From positions 1,277,501-1,341,500 of the forward strand of contig JACYXH010000228.1 in the NCBI GenBank assembly GCA_026745465.1: a DNA stretch of 64,000 nt, written 5' to 3'. Within the stretch, counting starts at the first letter, position 1. Each line of letters starts with the position of its first letter. Below the pieces are notes generated by a model that was not told the origin of the DNA, ran no database searches, and was given only the letters and a program-made list of their open reading frames with translations. Shown here piece after piece: positions 1 through 12,499 of the stretch. The translations under genes were made by a program, and so were the position numbers. Origin of the DNA: Lota lota (Eukaryota; Chordata; Actinopteri; Gadiformes; Lotidae).

Positions 1-16
1 TGGACAGCCACCCTTT

Positions 17-176
<160 letters not shown>

Positions 177-442
177 GGCTGCATAAAGAACCACATTACG
201 TATTGGGATTAGAAACACCATAGATGGATTTTTATTGTCCGTTTTCTGGATTTTGGTGTATCATAGACCTTTTTCTCTTCTATCTGCGGAATCCAGAGAC
301 CTATGAACAGAGCATGGAGGCTTCAGAACAGTAACTGTGTGCCTGTCCGGAGACAGAGATGGATAGAGATAGACAGATATATGTATATATATAGAGAGAG
401 ATAGAAAGCTAGAGAGAGAGAGAGAGATAAGGATAATGTGAC

Positions 443-769
443 TACAGCCCTACAGTGAATACAGGCCTGCATTGAATACGGCCCTACAGTGAATACTGCA
501 GTGAATACAGGCCTGCAGTGAATACAGGCCTGCAGTGAATATGGCCCTACAGTGAATACGGCCCTACAGTGTATACAGGCCTGCAGTGAATATGGCCCTA
601 CAGTGAATACGGCCCTACAGTGAATACAGGCCTGCAGTGAATACAGGCCTACAGTGAATACAGGCCTGCAGTGAATATGGCCCTACAGTGAATACGGCCC
701 TACAGTGAATACAGGCCTACAGTGAATACAGGCCTACAGTGAATACAGGCCTACAGTGAATACAGGCTG
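443..769 (+). repeat. 17-bp minisatellite, first block
   Basis: About 19 head-to-tail copies of a unit close to CTACAGTGAATACAGGC, with variant units (TGCAG, GGCCC). The array stops at a foldable insert and resumes at about 1102-1196. Confidence 0.9.
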
Positions 770-1101
770 TAGCAAAAGGTCCAAGTTACACGCCACCTAG
801 GTGGCTTCCATCCTCCACTTAGGTGACTTTCCTCGGGCTCCTCCAAACAAATGGACACAGGGTGGTGATGTTGAACCGGTTTATTGTAAAGGTTGCATAG
901 AGTGAGGCATGCAGCTAGTCCTCCATGCTGCCATGCCGGAGAGCTCTCTCTGATTGTGTGTGGTGGTGGCTGGTTTAACCTGTGCACATTGATTGCTCAA
1001 TGTGCAACAGGTGTGCAGCCTCACCCAGCTCCAGACTCCAATCAGTCTGACTTGGGCCAGGTGAGGCTGCTTAAACCAGCCACCATCCACACACACTCCC
1101 G
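770..1101. other. Foldable insert splitting the 17-bp minisatellite
   Basis: A 330-bp unique sequence inside the minisatellite. It carries the perfect palindrome GCCACCTAGGTGGC (792-805) and a three-way-junction fold at 955-1095 with a 24-bp closing stem. No coding frame is convincing. Origin unknown; a foldback or short inverted-repeat transposon is one possibility. Confidence 0.6.
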
Positions 1102-1196
1102 CAGGCCTACAGTGAATACAGGCCTACAGTGAATACAGGCCTACAGTGAATACAGGCCTACAGTGAATACAGGCCTACAGTGAATACAGGCCTACA
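1102..1196 (+). repeat. 17-bp minisatellite, second block
   Basis: About five more copies of the unit CTACAGTGAATACAGGC, nearly identical to one another. They are followed by ACAGCGAAAGGCTC, which resembles the sequence after the first block (GTAGCAAAAGGTC), suggesting duplication of block plus flank. Confidence 0.9.
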
Positions 1197-1199
1197 GCG

Positions 1200-2159
1200 A
1201 AAGGCTCGGTCTGGTGAAAATCCTTACAAATAGTTTTGAATCATACGCAAAACAAAATGAGGATTTTCACGGCTGGCCATCAGGAGAATATCTGAGACTC
1301 TCTTCGTAACTTCTGCGCCGGAGGGTGGAGAGGTGCTAGCAGTAGACGGTGGATGCAGGGCAGACGAGCCCCACCCGAAGTCTTAACCCCAACTAATTAA
1401 AGGACCATGAGTCATCCTTCGGGATTGAATGCGTTCAAAGAGACCTGGGTGTCCTACGCAATTAAAAAAAAATGCTGTTATTAATTATACATCTTATATG
1501 CCTTTGAAGTGCCCAGCAGAGAAAGAAAAAAATAGGATCCCCTCATCAAGCACACATCATGTCTCACTGGCGCTTTCAAAAGAACAAGCAGGAGAACGAG
1601 AAGAAAGAAAATAGGAAGAAGAAAGAAAATGAAAGCAAAGCACCATTGGCTCGTCGACATCTGAGGCCTTCCAGCAAAATCAGTGGCCACATCTTCACTG
1701 TATCATTGTCTTTTGCCGCCTCGATTTTTCTTCCAAAACATCTCGTGCTGAAGTCAGAATATCACTGCCATTTATTTCCATCTTTTTTTTTTTGGACAGT
1801 GTGGCGTTGGAAGGCGGTGCAGGGGCGAGCCATTGAACTCTGAGGCTGGCCCCGGAGCCGTACTTTGAGGAGGGAGGAACCGCAGAACGGCAGATAATGC
1901 TTCACAGTCCACTCGACTACTGTCATCGGATCTTTCACTTCGTACAACAACACTTGAACGAGATTGCCTTTCTGGTTTCCACTTCTGAGCAGCAGGGGGC
2001 AGCGAACCGGGGCCGGTATTGTGGAAGCGTCACGGGCGCCGCAGAGCATCGTGACTCATGCTGCAGAAGTCACAAGACATTTCTGTTGGTGACTTGATTG
2101 CACTGCTGAAGAAGCCTGGAGTTCAAGCATTTCACTGCATTCTCTCGTGTGACCGCTGC

Positions 2160-2211
<52 letters not shown>

Positions 2212-4105
2212 GCACAAGAGAATACACTTGAGACTTGATTCAAATGGCTACCGAACTGGATTTAACACTTAGAAATGATCCATATTAATGGATGGGTTCT
2301 GATAACTCACTGAGTTGAATTGAATCCAATTGGACGGCAGGATAGTCTAGTGTTATATCCAGGGTTTGTCTTCCTTGAGCAAAATGCCCGACCTTTAAAC
2401 CTGCAAATTAATGATCATGTATCCAAAAAAACAACTGAATCGCAGCAAGTGGCTTTGAATAAATGACTAAATAGTCAATCAGGTTGTGCGATGACTTGAG
2501 AACATTTCACGCTTCGTTTTCCCCAGTAACAGACAACTACAATTGTCAGAGGCCGTGGTGATGAGCCGATGAGGGTAGAGAAAGACTAAAGCCCCAAACA
2601 ATGAGTAAAATGGGCAATAAAAAGCTAAGTACCCCTGCTGGCCCACTACAGAGTCACGGGGGACCAGACACAAGTTCAAATGGTGCCTAGACGTCCTTTC
2701 TTTCCACTGCTGTTAAGATTCCTTTTTGGGATTTTTCTTAAGGACACAGGGAGGGCATCTGCCTTTCATCCTTTTAGCCACAGACAAACACAGACATATA
2801 AAAAAACAACAACATGTATGTTGAAGAGTGGCAATAGCCCTTTTAAATCCAGACAGCCCAAATAAGAGAGCGACTTAATTACAGAATGGGGGCAACCCTG
2901 CCGCTTTCCTCAAATGACATTTACAGTGAGACCTTTGCAGCAAACAGGTGGTTGAACCTGTTTTTGTTTTCCATTTTGTTTTCCTCTTTTATGGCATGCC
3001 ACCGACATCCATTCTCCCCTGTCTCCTCCAGCACGTGGTTCAGCAAACCCACTGCTTGCAGAACATAGGAAAACAGGAAAACAATTCAATGTTATTTGAA
3101 TTGACAATGACATTTTTGTCATTTGAAGATATGAAGAATATTCAACATTTGTCATTTGTAATACAAATATTTTATAAACTGGTTCACTTCTATAAACGGA
3201 TAAACTGGTTAGGTGTTCATCCAGGAACTGTTGTGGGTTTCCAACTGCCAACATAAAACCTCTAATCAGCTAGCAACTATTTGATCAAAAACACGAAACA
3301 TGTGGAAAACAATTCCACCAGTCAGGTGAACATCAAAAGATGAGCCCCATTCCATGACACAATGCCAATACCAAAGCAGGCTACGATTGAAAACACATTC
3401 TCCGTTCCCGTTTGACAAGCATGTTGTTGATTCTCCTCGGCAGAATCTCGCTGCTATCGAACACAGTGCCTTGAAAGCCTCCTCTACACGAAACCTCGCA
3501 TGAATCTCTTTCTTCTCGGCAACGACAGCAGTTCTGGGTGCCAGGCTTTTGGGTGTCAATGCAACGTAAGTCAACTGAAAAGCAGACCTTTCTGTCTATA
3601 AAAATAAAATGCTGCGGGAAGCCCTTGGGATTACGGCGGACGGCTGGATGTCCTGTTCCCTGTTCACTCTCTCTCTGTTGTCTTTCCTCTGAAGACACGG
3701 GGCAATGTTCTGCCAGAGAGAGGTCGAGGTGTTGGTGTTCTGCAGTAAATCAGCCCGGCCTCCGACGATCAAACGCTTGTCGTTAGTTCCCACACTTTCA
3801 TGTAATCTCATAAAAGAGGGCCCGAGAGTTCTGTGACGGGCCGGGCCTGCCTGCCAAGAGCCAAGCGGGCCTCCCATGCTGGGGCCTTCAGCATGTGTGG
3901 CTCAGAACCTATTTGTTCCTACAATTACAACTCTGGGGGAAAATAAACAAAGCCTAACAAACAGCCTGTTCGCTATTGCGAGACGGCGGAGATCAACAAT
4001 TTACTGGGCCAAACAATGACATAGTGGATATCTCGATACTTTGAACTTGCACCTGTTCACTTAGTTTTTTTTTTCTTTCATTTCATTATATGAAGATTCA
4101 TGACA
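1200..4105. other. Intergenic, no gene recognised
   Basis: Unique-looking sequence with a (TTG)n array at 2160-2211. That array sits between AGCATTTCACTGCATTCTC and an ACACTTGAGACTTGATTC segment, which together resemble the 3' end of a retroposon. No coding exon was identified. Confidence 0.5.
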
Positions 4106-4597
4106 TTAAAGGTGCTGTAAGCAATATTTCTTTGTTAAAATAAGTGTTAAATAGCCCTGATAAAGAGTGTTTTGGACGGTCACATGGGTCTCCCAGTCCT
4201 TCCGCTCTGCGGTAAACAGAAAAACAATGTCTGGTATCCCGTTCCCACTTTATCCAATCAGGAGGGAGAACTCCACAAAGAGGCGGGCCTCTCCGCAAGT
4301 TCACGGGCCAGCAGCCGGATTTCAGTGTTGACTGACAATGGAGGAACAGGCGAAGCTGCCGATTTCACCGCTTCCAGGAACGGCTGACGCAACCAAACAC
4401 GCCAAGCGAAAACAAACGGCCGAAGAAAGAAATCCGCCAGGAAAAAGAGACAGGAGTCACGCAGGACCCACATTTATATCGGTGTGGCCTTCGATCGGTG
4501 GAAAATCATGTGATGTGGAGTGGAGGTCTTGGAGCGCTAACTGCAAAAACAGAAAGGAAGTTAGCCAAGATGACGACATCGCTTACAGCGCCTTTAA
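4106..4597 (+). mobile_element. MITE-like element with TIRs and a captured or relic reading frame
   Basis: The left end TTAAAGGTGCTGTAAGCAAT is matched, inverted, by the right end ATCGCTTACAGCGCCTTTAA. Both are consistent with TA or TTA/TAA target duplication. Inside, from 4338, a frame starts MEEQAKLPISPLPG and continues KHAKRKQTAEERNPPGKRDR, a basic sequence that I associate with repeated fish transposon-derived proteins. It reads out of the element at the right end, so it is a relic rather than a gene. Confidence 0.6.
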
Positions 4598-5875
4598 TAA
4601 GCAGGTAGACAGCCTTCTCTCTCAAAAACGTCTACAGGTAAAGACTGCAGACATTGGGGAATCAGACCTGGAATCTTTGGGCTGAGAGACAAACGCCCCA
4701 ACCACTACTAGACTATCCTGACCGCAGGAACACTGCACTTAAACAGTTGCATGTTAAGAATACCGTAGGTGGCAAGGAGGCAAGAAGAGGATCTGAAGCC
4801 TCATGGAAGAACGGCTCTCATAAAAACAAAACAAAAACCCTGAAAAAAAAAACAGACTGCAAGAGCGAAACAGAGAAGACAGACATCAAAGTCCAACAGG
4901 AATTACACTGGCTGTCTGATCTCCCTAAAGTTTTCCCCCTCGCTCTCGCTTCATAACTCTCTCACTCTGGCCCGTTGATTCTCTGCTCTTCATTATCCCC
5001 CTGTGCCCTTCTCTGCATTTCAAACCAAGCAGAGAGGCCTGGCGCGAGAGCAGCCAGCAACACACACTCATCACCCTGCCTTTCCAAAAAAAACCTAGCG
5101 GTGGGATGGGGTCGGCTCATTCATTGCCTCAGACCAGCACATTTGACATTACATCCTACCTGTCCATCCCTTGAACCGGAAAGACCCTTGATTTATCACC
5201 AGCCATCTCAGGTGGATGCCTTTTCTCCTCTTACATTCCTTCCCCTCTGCTATTTTGAGGAACTTTTTCTTTCTTTTTCTTTCTTTCTTGCAAGAATGGC
5301 GAGGGTGAGATAAAAAACCTTACACACACTCACACACGCTCGTGCCCGCGTGAAAATAAATACCCATAAAAGGGCAGACGTTAAATGCTTGGATAGCAAC
5401 TCATTAGGACATAAAAAACAAGGGGGGTGGGGGTGGGGGGGAGGGGGGGGGGGTGTTTGGGCTGTTGTTGCACAGGCTTTATTTGAAGCCGGGCTCTGCA
5501 TACCACATGGCCGAGATCGATGGAGGCTCGGCGCTGATGCAGAGGTGGGCATTCCTCACACACGACGCTGGCGGAAAACGTTGAAGCTCCGACGAAATAC
5601 TGCTGGCAGCTGCCGGATCAGGCCGCCGGCGGCACGCTGGACGCCAGCGCTGACGGTGTGTGGGGCCTTTCAGACGCCGAGACATCTGGGTGGCCACTCC
5701 CACGCGTGATGTCACTACAGGGTTGATTTTGAAATGGCATGCAAAGCTTTTTCAACGCCACGCCTGGTGGTCAAACAAGGCACCTTTCATTCTGCTTGTA
5801 AAATACATCGCTGGAATTGTTGCGCATGCACAGTCATTTGCACGCACAACACTTTGCTAATTGTGTTATGTCAGG
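4598..5875. other. Intergenic, no gene recognised
   Basis: Non-coding sequence with a G-rich run at 5421-5455. No exon or transposon was recognised. Confidence 0.45.
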
Positions 5876-6077
5876 GAGTGTGTGTGTGTGCGTGTGCGTG
5901 TGTGCGCACGCGTGTGTGCGCGTGTGTGTTTGTATTTTCTAAAAAACCTCAGCGAGAGAAAGAGCAAGAGGGAGGGAGAGCGAGAGATGAGGAGGTAACT
6001 ATAGTGCCCATGGCATCTTGATGGGATGCATGGGACTGTCTCTGTTTAAGTGTGCTGACCACCGTTCCTCCAATCCC

Positions 6078-6305
6078 GTCACGCAACACACACATGTCCC
6101 GCCACGCAACACACACATGTCCCGCCACGCAACACACACATGTCCCTCCACGCCACACACACATGTCCTTCCACGCAACACACACATGTCCCTCCATGCA
6201 ACACACACATGTCCCATCACACAACACACACATGTCCCTCCATGCAACACACACATGTCCCTCCATGCAACACACACATGTCCCATCATACAACACACAC
6301 ACATC
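6078..6305 (+). repeat. 23-bp minisatellite
   Basis: About ten tandem copies of a unit like CACGCAACACACACATGTCC plus CGC, with single-base variants. Because 23 is not a multiple of 3, all three frames stay open on both strands, which creates spurious ORFs. A (CA)n array follows at 6379-6442, and a (TG)n/(CG) tract precedes it at 5876-5930. Confidence 0.9.
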
Positions 6306-6442
6306 TCACAGAACAGACATGACAGCACCGCAACTAAACACGAAACAGCGATAATGTGTTACCCCCGTAATGTAATGAGGCACACACACACACACACACA
6401 CACACACCCACGCCCACACACACAAACACACACACACACACG

Positions 6443-7619
6443 TGTGTAGTGGTGGTTTCTATCAGGAACAGAATTCACACCACCACAACTGATTTGATTG
6501 TCAACTGTGCTTTTCTGTCATGCTATTCATGAATAGTTAATTTCAGAAACAAGATATTCTTTATGACATGCATAATATGTCATAGATGCACTTTTCAAAG
6601 ACATCATCCATCCATCCATCATCATACATCCATCATCCAATTTACTGTAGTCATGATCAACTGCCTACCAACTAACTCATTTGAAGCAGTGGCAGACTAG
6701 CTATATTAAAAATGTATTCTTATTTTAAGGCTATGTGATAAGTTCTCTTTCGGGCTCTAATGTTTCCAGGTTTTTTCTGGGAAGGCCTCATAGTGAGAGG
6801 TTAAATCATACTTTATTTTTTATTTTTACGTATGACATTTGCCTAAGGCCTGCCACGCAACGTGTGCTCTGACTTCAAAGAACCCTATAGAAAATATATA
6901 AACACGACACTATTAGCCAGCTTGTTGTCTTTAGTTAACATTTCAAACACACTGCTGAGTGGAGTCGTGTTTTCAGTCGCCGGCTCGGGAACTCCAAAAG
7001 CCGGCGTTGTTTTTCTGATGGTCCGGGGGCATACTGTGGTGCCACAGTTGGAAACCTCTCGCCACCCTCTGAAGGCCTACGCAAACACACCCGGAGGAAC
7101 ACAAGCCCCCTCAGACCCCTCTCTGCCCCCCTGCGTTTTTGAATTGGGGGAGCCGGACGTGGTTCTTTCGTGGACGTGATGGAGTTTGTCAACATGCTTT
7201 AAAAGGACACACGCCTGGCTCATCACGCTTCAGAGACCAGCGGTGCGATGCTGGTTGTGTGGACAGATTTCCACTTCGCTAAACAAACCCAAGACCTCAA
7301 AACGGTCCACCCAGCCGGTGGACATGCATACCAAAGGGGGGAGGTGGGGGTGGGGTTGGGTGGGGGGGGGGGGAAGAATGGAGCGGAACCTCTGCTCTGC
7401 CCACATTAGACGGTAACCGTCTGTCTGCCCCGGAGGTGACCACTATTCCAAACATCAAAAGGAATAGTGCATCCTTTTGTGTTTCGTCTATATAACGCTT
7501 CACACGAAATGAGATTCAAGCGTCCAAACAACATGTTCAGAAGTTATTCATATAAAATCCTTTGGGAATGGCCTTTGTGAGTATTGACCAACACGCTGGG
7601 ACAGAAATAACATTAAGCA

Positions 7620-7660
<41 letters not shown>

Positions 7661-8470
7661 TGTGAAAAACATCCTCCAAAAAAAAGGAAAGCACACCACA
7701 TTTCCAGTGTGAAATAGCTGAGGCGCATTACCGACAAACTGAACAGGGAGCTGCTGAAAAGGGCCGTTTTTAATGTGTGCGCCTGTAAGTTGTGGCTGAC
7801 CAGATTCAGCCATAAAAGTTCCCTGGAAACCAGAGGCCTTCTGGGAAACGGACGACCGGCGGGTTACTGTTGAGGAGGTTGGATGTAGAAGACGCTGTTC
7901 TTATCTCAGTTGGCCCAGTGCTCCTGGATTCATTTAATGAATTCGAAAGATCGTATTTATATCTCATATACAGCCCAAGGTAAAGCATTCGTAGGACAGT
8001 TGTTGACCGTCTATTAATATCTCCCTGGTCATCAGTGTAGTGTTGAATCATGACAACAAATCTTTGGGATTCTGTGTTGTGCTATGATGCGCAACCCCAA
8101 CCAGAGCTGATGCACACACACACACACACACAGACACACACACACACACACACAATAACACATACACACACACAAATAGATCACTCCCATCTCATCCAAT
8201 TGCAGTCAAGGACCATGGTCGACACCGCTTCAGAGGGAAAACAGATCCTTTCTCACTTCAAAGAGGCGAGGGGATGCTTTTAAAAAATCACACCGCCAAT
8301 AAAGGACAACAGGAGTTGTGCTGCTGTTACGCACAAAGATGAAAGGGGATTTTCAGTGAGGAGAGAGAGGTAACATCGGAGTGGTACCCCACTTCAACCC
8401 CCCCCAGCCCCCCCCCCCCCCCCCCCCCCCCCGCTCCCATCTGCCCCAGCTCTAAACCTCTACCTTCACT

Positions 8471-8523
<53 letters not shown>

Positions 8524-8990
8524 CATATGGAATACAGGAGCTTCTGGTGCTTCAGCTGTTTACATGGGAGCTGGTTGCCATGGGAGAGAGGCCATTGTTT
8601 GTTTCCGTTTTAAAAGGCCCCATATCATCATAGAGCTGATATGAATGAACGACGCTCAAACGGGAAAACAGAGGAAAATGTGTCAAATGCAGTTTTTCTT
8701 GTCTTTCCGCGAAGACACGTTACGATTGTCAATCTCGCACAGTTTGGAGACTTTAAAAAGAGGTTGAAACGGTAATTAAAGGACAGTTGTGCTGGATAGA
8801 GATTGTGAAGAAGAAGTCTGTCGGGCGTGCGGCTAAATGAGATCCTGCAGACACATTAAGAAGCGAACTAATTGAAGTAATTGCAGGCGGCCCTGCAATT
8901 ACTTGCTGTCGGGCCTGCTGTCTCGTCTCGTGTTTTGAAGTCTGTGTTCATGTCGCGCTCCGTTCCATGATGATATCTTTACGAATGAAA
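6443..8990. other. Intergenic, no gene recognised; several microsatellites
   Basis: Contains a G-rich run (about 7350-7375), (CA)n at 7619-7659, 8111-8175 and 8472-8520, a 25-base C run (8408-8432) and a perfect hairpin at 8875-8904. No coding exon recognised. Confidence 0.5.
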
Positions 8991-8995
8991 ATGGA

Positions 8996-8996
<1 letters not shown>

Positions 8997-9047
<51 letters not shown>

Positions 9048-9048
9048 G
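8997..9048 (+). repeat. (GAT)n trinucleotide array
   Basis: About 17 GAT/ATG repeats. The overlapping poly-Met frame is an artefact. Confidence 0.9.
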
Positions 9049-9049
9049 G

Positions 9050-11200
9050 TGATACAAGAAGTGAACCAACAAGTTCTCGTCGTTGGCGTTTCGGTGTCTT
9101 TTACGTGAGATGTCAAAGGATAGTGCGGTCTCGTTCGCACGCAGCTCATCGGCTCAATACTGAGATCGGAGATAATGAGAGGAGAGCCTGACAGACCGGA
9201 AGTAGTTAGAGCAGAAAAGGAACAACACTTTCCTCTTCAAACCACCGCCTTTGAGCATTGGCTAGCATCTGCTTTTTGGACCCGTTCTACGAGTGACAGA
9301 GCCGGTCCGGTGAGGCGAGATAGAGCTGTACGTTTCACAGTAAAACAAAAAGCTAAACCAATCCCCTCCAGGTACACAAAAACAGGCTGGTCGGTAGAGG
9401 GATGGGACAAGGGTGACCCGACCTTGAGCTCGGGGGCAGGGTGACGAATATTAGCGTTCAATCCTGAGCAGGGGCTGCCCCTGCCCTCCTGTGGCAGGTG
9501 TCGGAACAGCACCGGACGCTTCGGAGGCTTTTCTCATGAGGACACACGTCGTCTTCAGAGCGAAGAAAAGCAAGTAAACGTGTTTACGACATTCAAACCA
9601 AATGCTGCAAACAACTGAAATGATCACCTGCCAGAATATTCTATGAATGCAGACCCACTAGTGGATAACACATTTTTGTCATATGTGTAAAAAAAGATTT
9701 CCGTGTGTCTGTTCTCTGCGTGTGTTTCCTCCAGAAGAGAAACGGCCGGTTGAAAAACAGTTATAATTAGTATCCGGTAGTCGTTTCATTTTGTACCCTG
9801 ACAAATTCCACAGCTCCCTCTGAGCTCTTTCATATGTGGCACTCACATGGTGCTGAAAGAGAGAAAAAAAAAGAGGTAAAGATGACAAACATTTGATGAC
9901 ATTCTGCAAATTACAAGGCTTTGTATTTTCTATTCTGGGCATGAACGCTGCATTCAGTCCGACAGAATTCTTTTTCATATTTTTTATTTTTTTACTTGAG
10001 TGAAAGAAAGAAATACCACAGTTCAAAGTATAGAGTGAAAAAAGAAAGGCCGTAATTAGAGCTGAAGATGTAGTGAGAGAAAGAAAGGGAGAGAGCGAGA
10101 CCAAACGAGAAACACTCATCTGTTCATCTTTATTTGCCTATCACATGAGAGCAGGCCTCCGTTCTGCTTTTATTCAACAGGATATTTCAACACGTATTCC
10201 AATGATGGCTACGCTAGTGGTAGCGGTATTAGCATTAATTCCTGAACAGTGTCTCGGAAGGCTCCAAACCCTTTCTAAAACAACCCTCGACAAACCTCAG
10301 CAACCATTTCAAAGGAATATCTCAGCGCTGAGTAGTAACTTGGACATGACCTCTGACAAACAACACTCGATGTTAGGCTGTAACTCAGCTTTAACACAAA
10401 ATCTGCACCAATGATCAAACAGGGCCTATAAACCTATCACACAGTTTGTAGCATCGACCAAAGACGTCAATACCTTCAAAGAAGAGAAAAGCATAAAAAG
10501 AAACACAAATAATAAAATAATCTAGCAGACTCTCTGCTGATCCTTGATGTGTGTTGAACGTCACCAGCACTGAGTTTCGTTCTTCCTTGCGCACGCGGTG
10601 ATTTATCTCGCGCTGTTTCCAATAGACATCCGCCAGAGGCTTCTGCCAAGAAAGTAGTATTCCCGACAGCCGCTGTCTCTTTATCTTGGCTCACCTGCGT
10701 CAGACGGCCCTGAAACACACGCGCCGTTGAGCTCGGCGTGTCTCACGACAGTGACGGCAGTCTCGGTGACCGACGCAGAAGAATTGTGTGCTAAAATATG
10801 AAACGTTGGTGAGTTGTTTTACGAAACCCTTCTTCGGGTACCTTGAAAAAGCTGTTAAACAAAGGCAGAGGAGACGGATAATTATTTCTGATATAAAATA
10901 GATACTGGTGTGACTGAGATACTGTTTGGAAAAATATCCCCATGAAGTTATATTTCTATACATCGTTTTCAGCATACCTTTGATAACAGAGACCCCTGGT
11001 GTGAATTACTGCCGCTTTCCTCCGACATTTGTTGAACAGAACAAGAGTTAGAGTGTTTGAAAGTGAGTTTGATATCTTCATTCAGGGCTTTGATCAGAGT
11101 CACACTAATGTTTCCATGGCCTCTGCCAAATGCTACTTATGTGTCCATATGGGTACGTGTGCATGTGCTTACACAAACCCATGCCTCCCTCACCCCCTCC

Positions 11201-11236
<36 letters not shown>

Positions 11237-11500
11237 TCATGCCTGCTTGCCCACATATTTCCCTGAGGCTCCCAGTCTTAAGTGGATATCAAAGGCCTGC
11301 ATTTACAGTTATCTCTGCCTGTCCGGGCCACGGAAGCAATCAGTGGAGGTCAAAGGTCAGTGCTCTGGCCTAAGACAGAGACACGACTGGGTGACTTGCA
11401 CTTCAAAGGAAAAAGTGATCCCTTTGACTGCTGTTGTCGTAGGAACCTTGGATGTCATAATCAGGACAGTAGGAGCGGAGAGAGGGCTGGAATTTGGGCT
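9050..11500. other. Intergenic, no gene recognised
   Basis: Mostly unique sequence with a (CA)n array at 11206-11233. No exon with splice signals and homology was recognised. Confidence 0.45.
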
Positions 11501-11517
11501 ACAGAGCAGGGATAGAA

Positions 11518-11655
11518 AAACAAGAAATAGAGAGAGAGAAATAGAGAGAGAGAGAGACAGACAGAGAGAGCGACAGAGAGAGAGAGAGACCAAGAGAGAG
11601 AGAGAAACCGAGAGAGAGAGACCGAGAAAAAGACAGACCTAGAGAGAGTGATTGT

Positions 11656-11709
<54 letters not shown>

Positions 11710-12038
11710 ACCTCTGAATAATTAGAGCCACCAAGATCAAAAGAACAAGCACGGGCTTGGTCTGCTTAACCTCTGTAGCGTAGACAGAGGGAGCGAGAGA
11801 GAAAGAGAAAGAGAGAGAGAGAGAGAGGGAGATTTTATTCCGTCCTGTTGTTGTTCTTCTGGATGGAGAAACCCAAAACCATGTCAAACATAATGGAAAA
11901 TATTTGAGGTCTTCTTTTATTAACCAAGAACAGCTTTGATGTTTGTCGTCTTTATTTGTTTAAGAAGAAGAAAGGCAAGGGGCAGTATGGCATGCAAGTG
12001 ATCTTCTTTTGCACAGCAAACACACAGAAAGAAGAGAG

Positions 12039-12118
<80 letters not shown>
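11518..12118 (+). repeat. (GA)n purine arrays
   Basis: Imperfect GA-rich sequence (11518-11706) and a purer (GA)n array (12040-12118), separated by unique DNA. Polypurine strands of this type can form triplex DNA. Confidence 0.85.
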
Positions 12119-12120
<2 letters not shown>

Positions 12121-12384
12121 TGAATGATCTATCGTTCTGCATAATCAATTGGACATCATTATCGGCCCCTTTCAAGAGAGCCAAGATCAAAGACCGGTAG
12201 GAGATGATCAAAGTGACAGCATTTTGTTTGAGCCCAAGAACGACAGCACAACACAAGGCTTATTGCCCTGCCGGCGTAACGGACTACTCAAGTGTCCGTG
12301 AGAGACACACGCCATGGAAACACATGCAGAGCCTCCCAACGCGTGTTGAGATGCCGCTGTGTTTACATTCATACTTTCCACCTA

Positions 12385-12490
12385 TCAAGATTCAAGAGTT
12401 GTATTGATCAAATGCGCAGAAAAACACCAGGTAGTTCTTCATGTGAATGGTGTACCTCTATGTGTAGTTATACTGGGGAAAAGTGATGTT
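12385..12490 (-). mobile_element. Possible retroposon tail
   Basis: CAAGATTCAAGAGTTGTATT resembles, in reverse orientation, the 3' tail of common fish retroposons (AATAAA...CTTGAATCTT type). Only a short similarity is visible. Confidence 0.25.
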
Positions 12491-12499
12491 TATCCTCAA

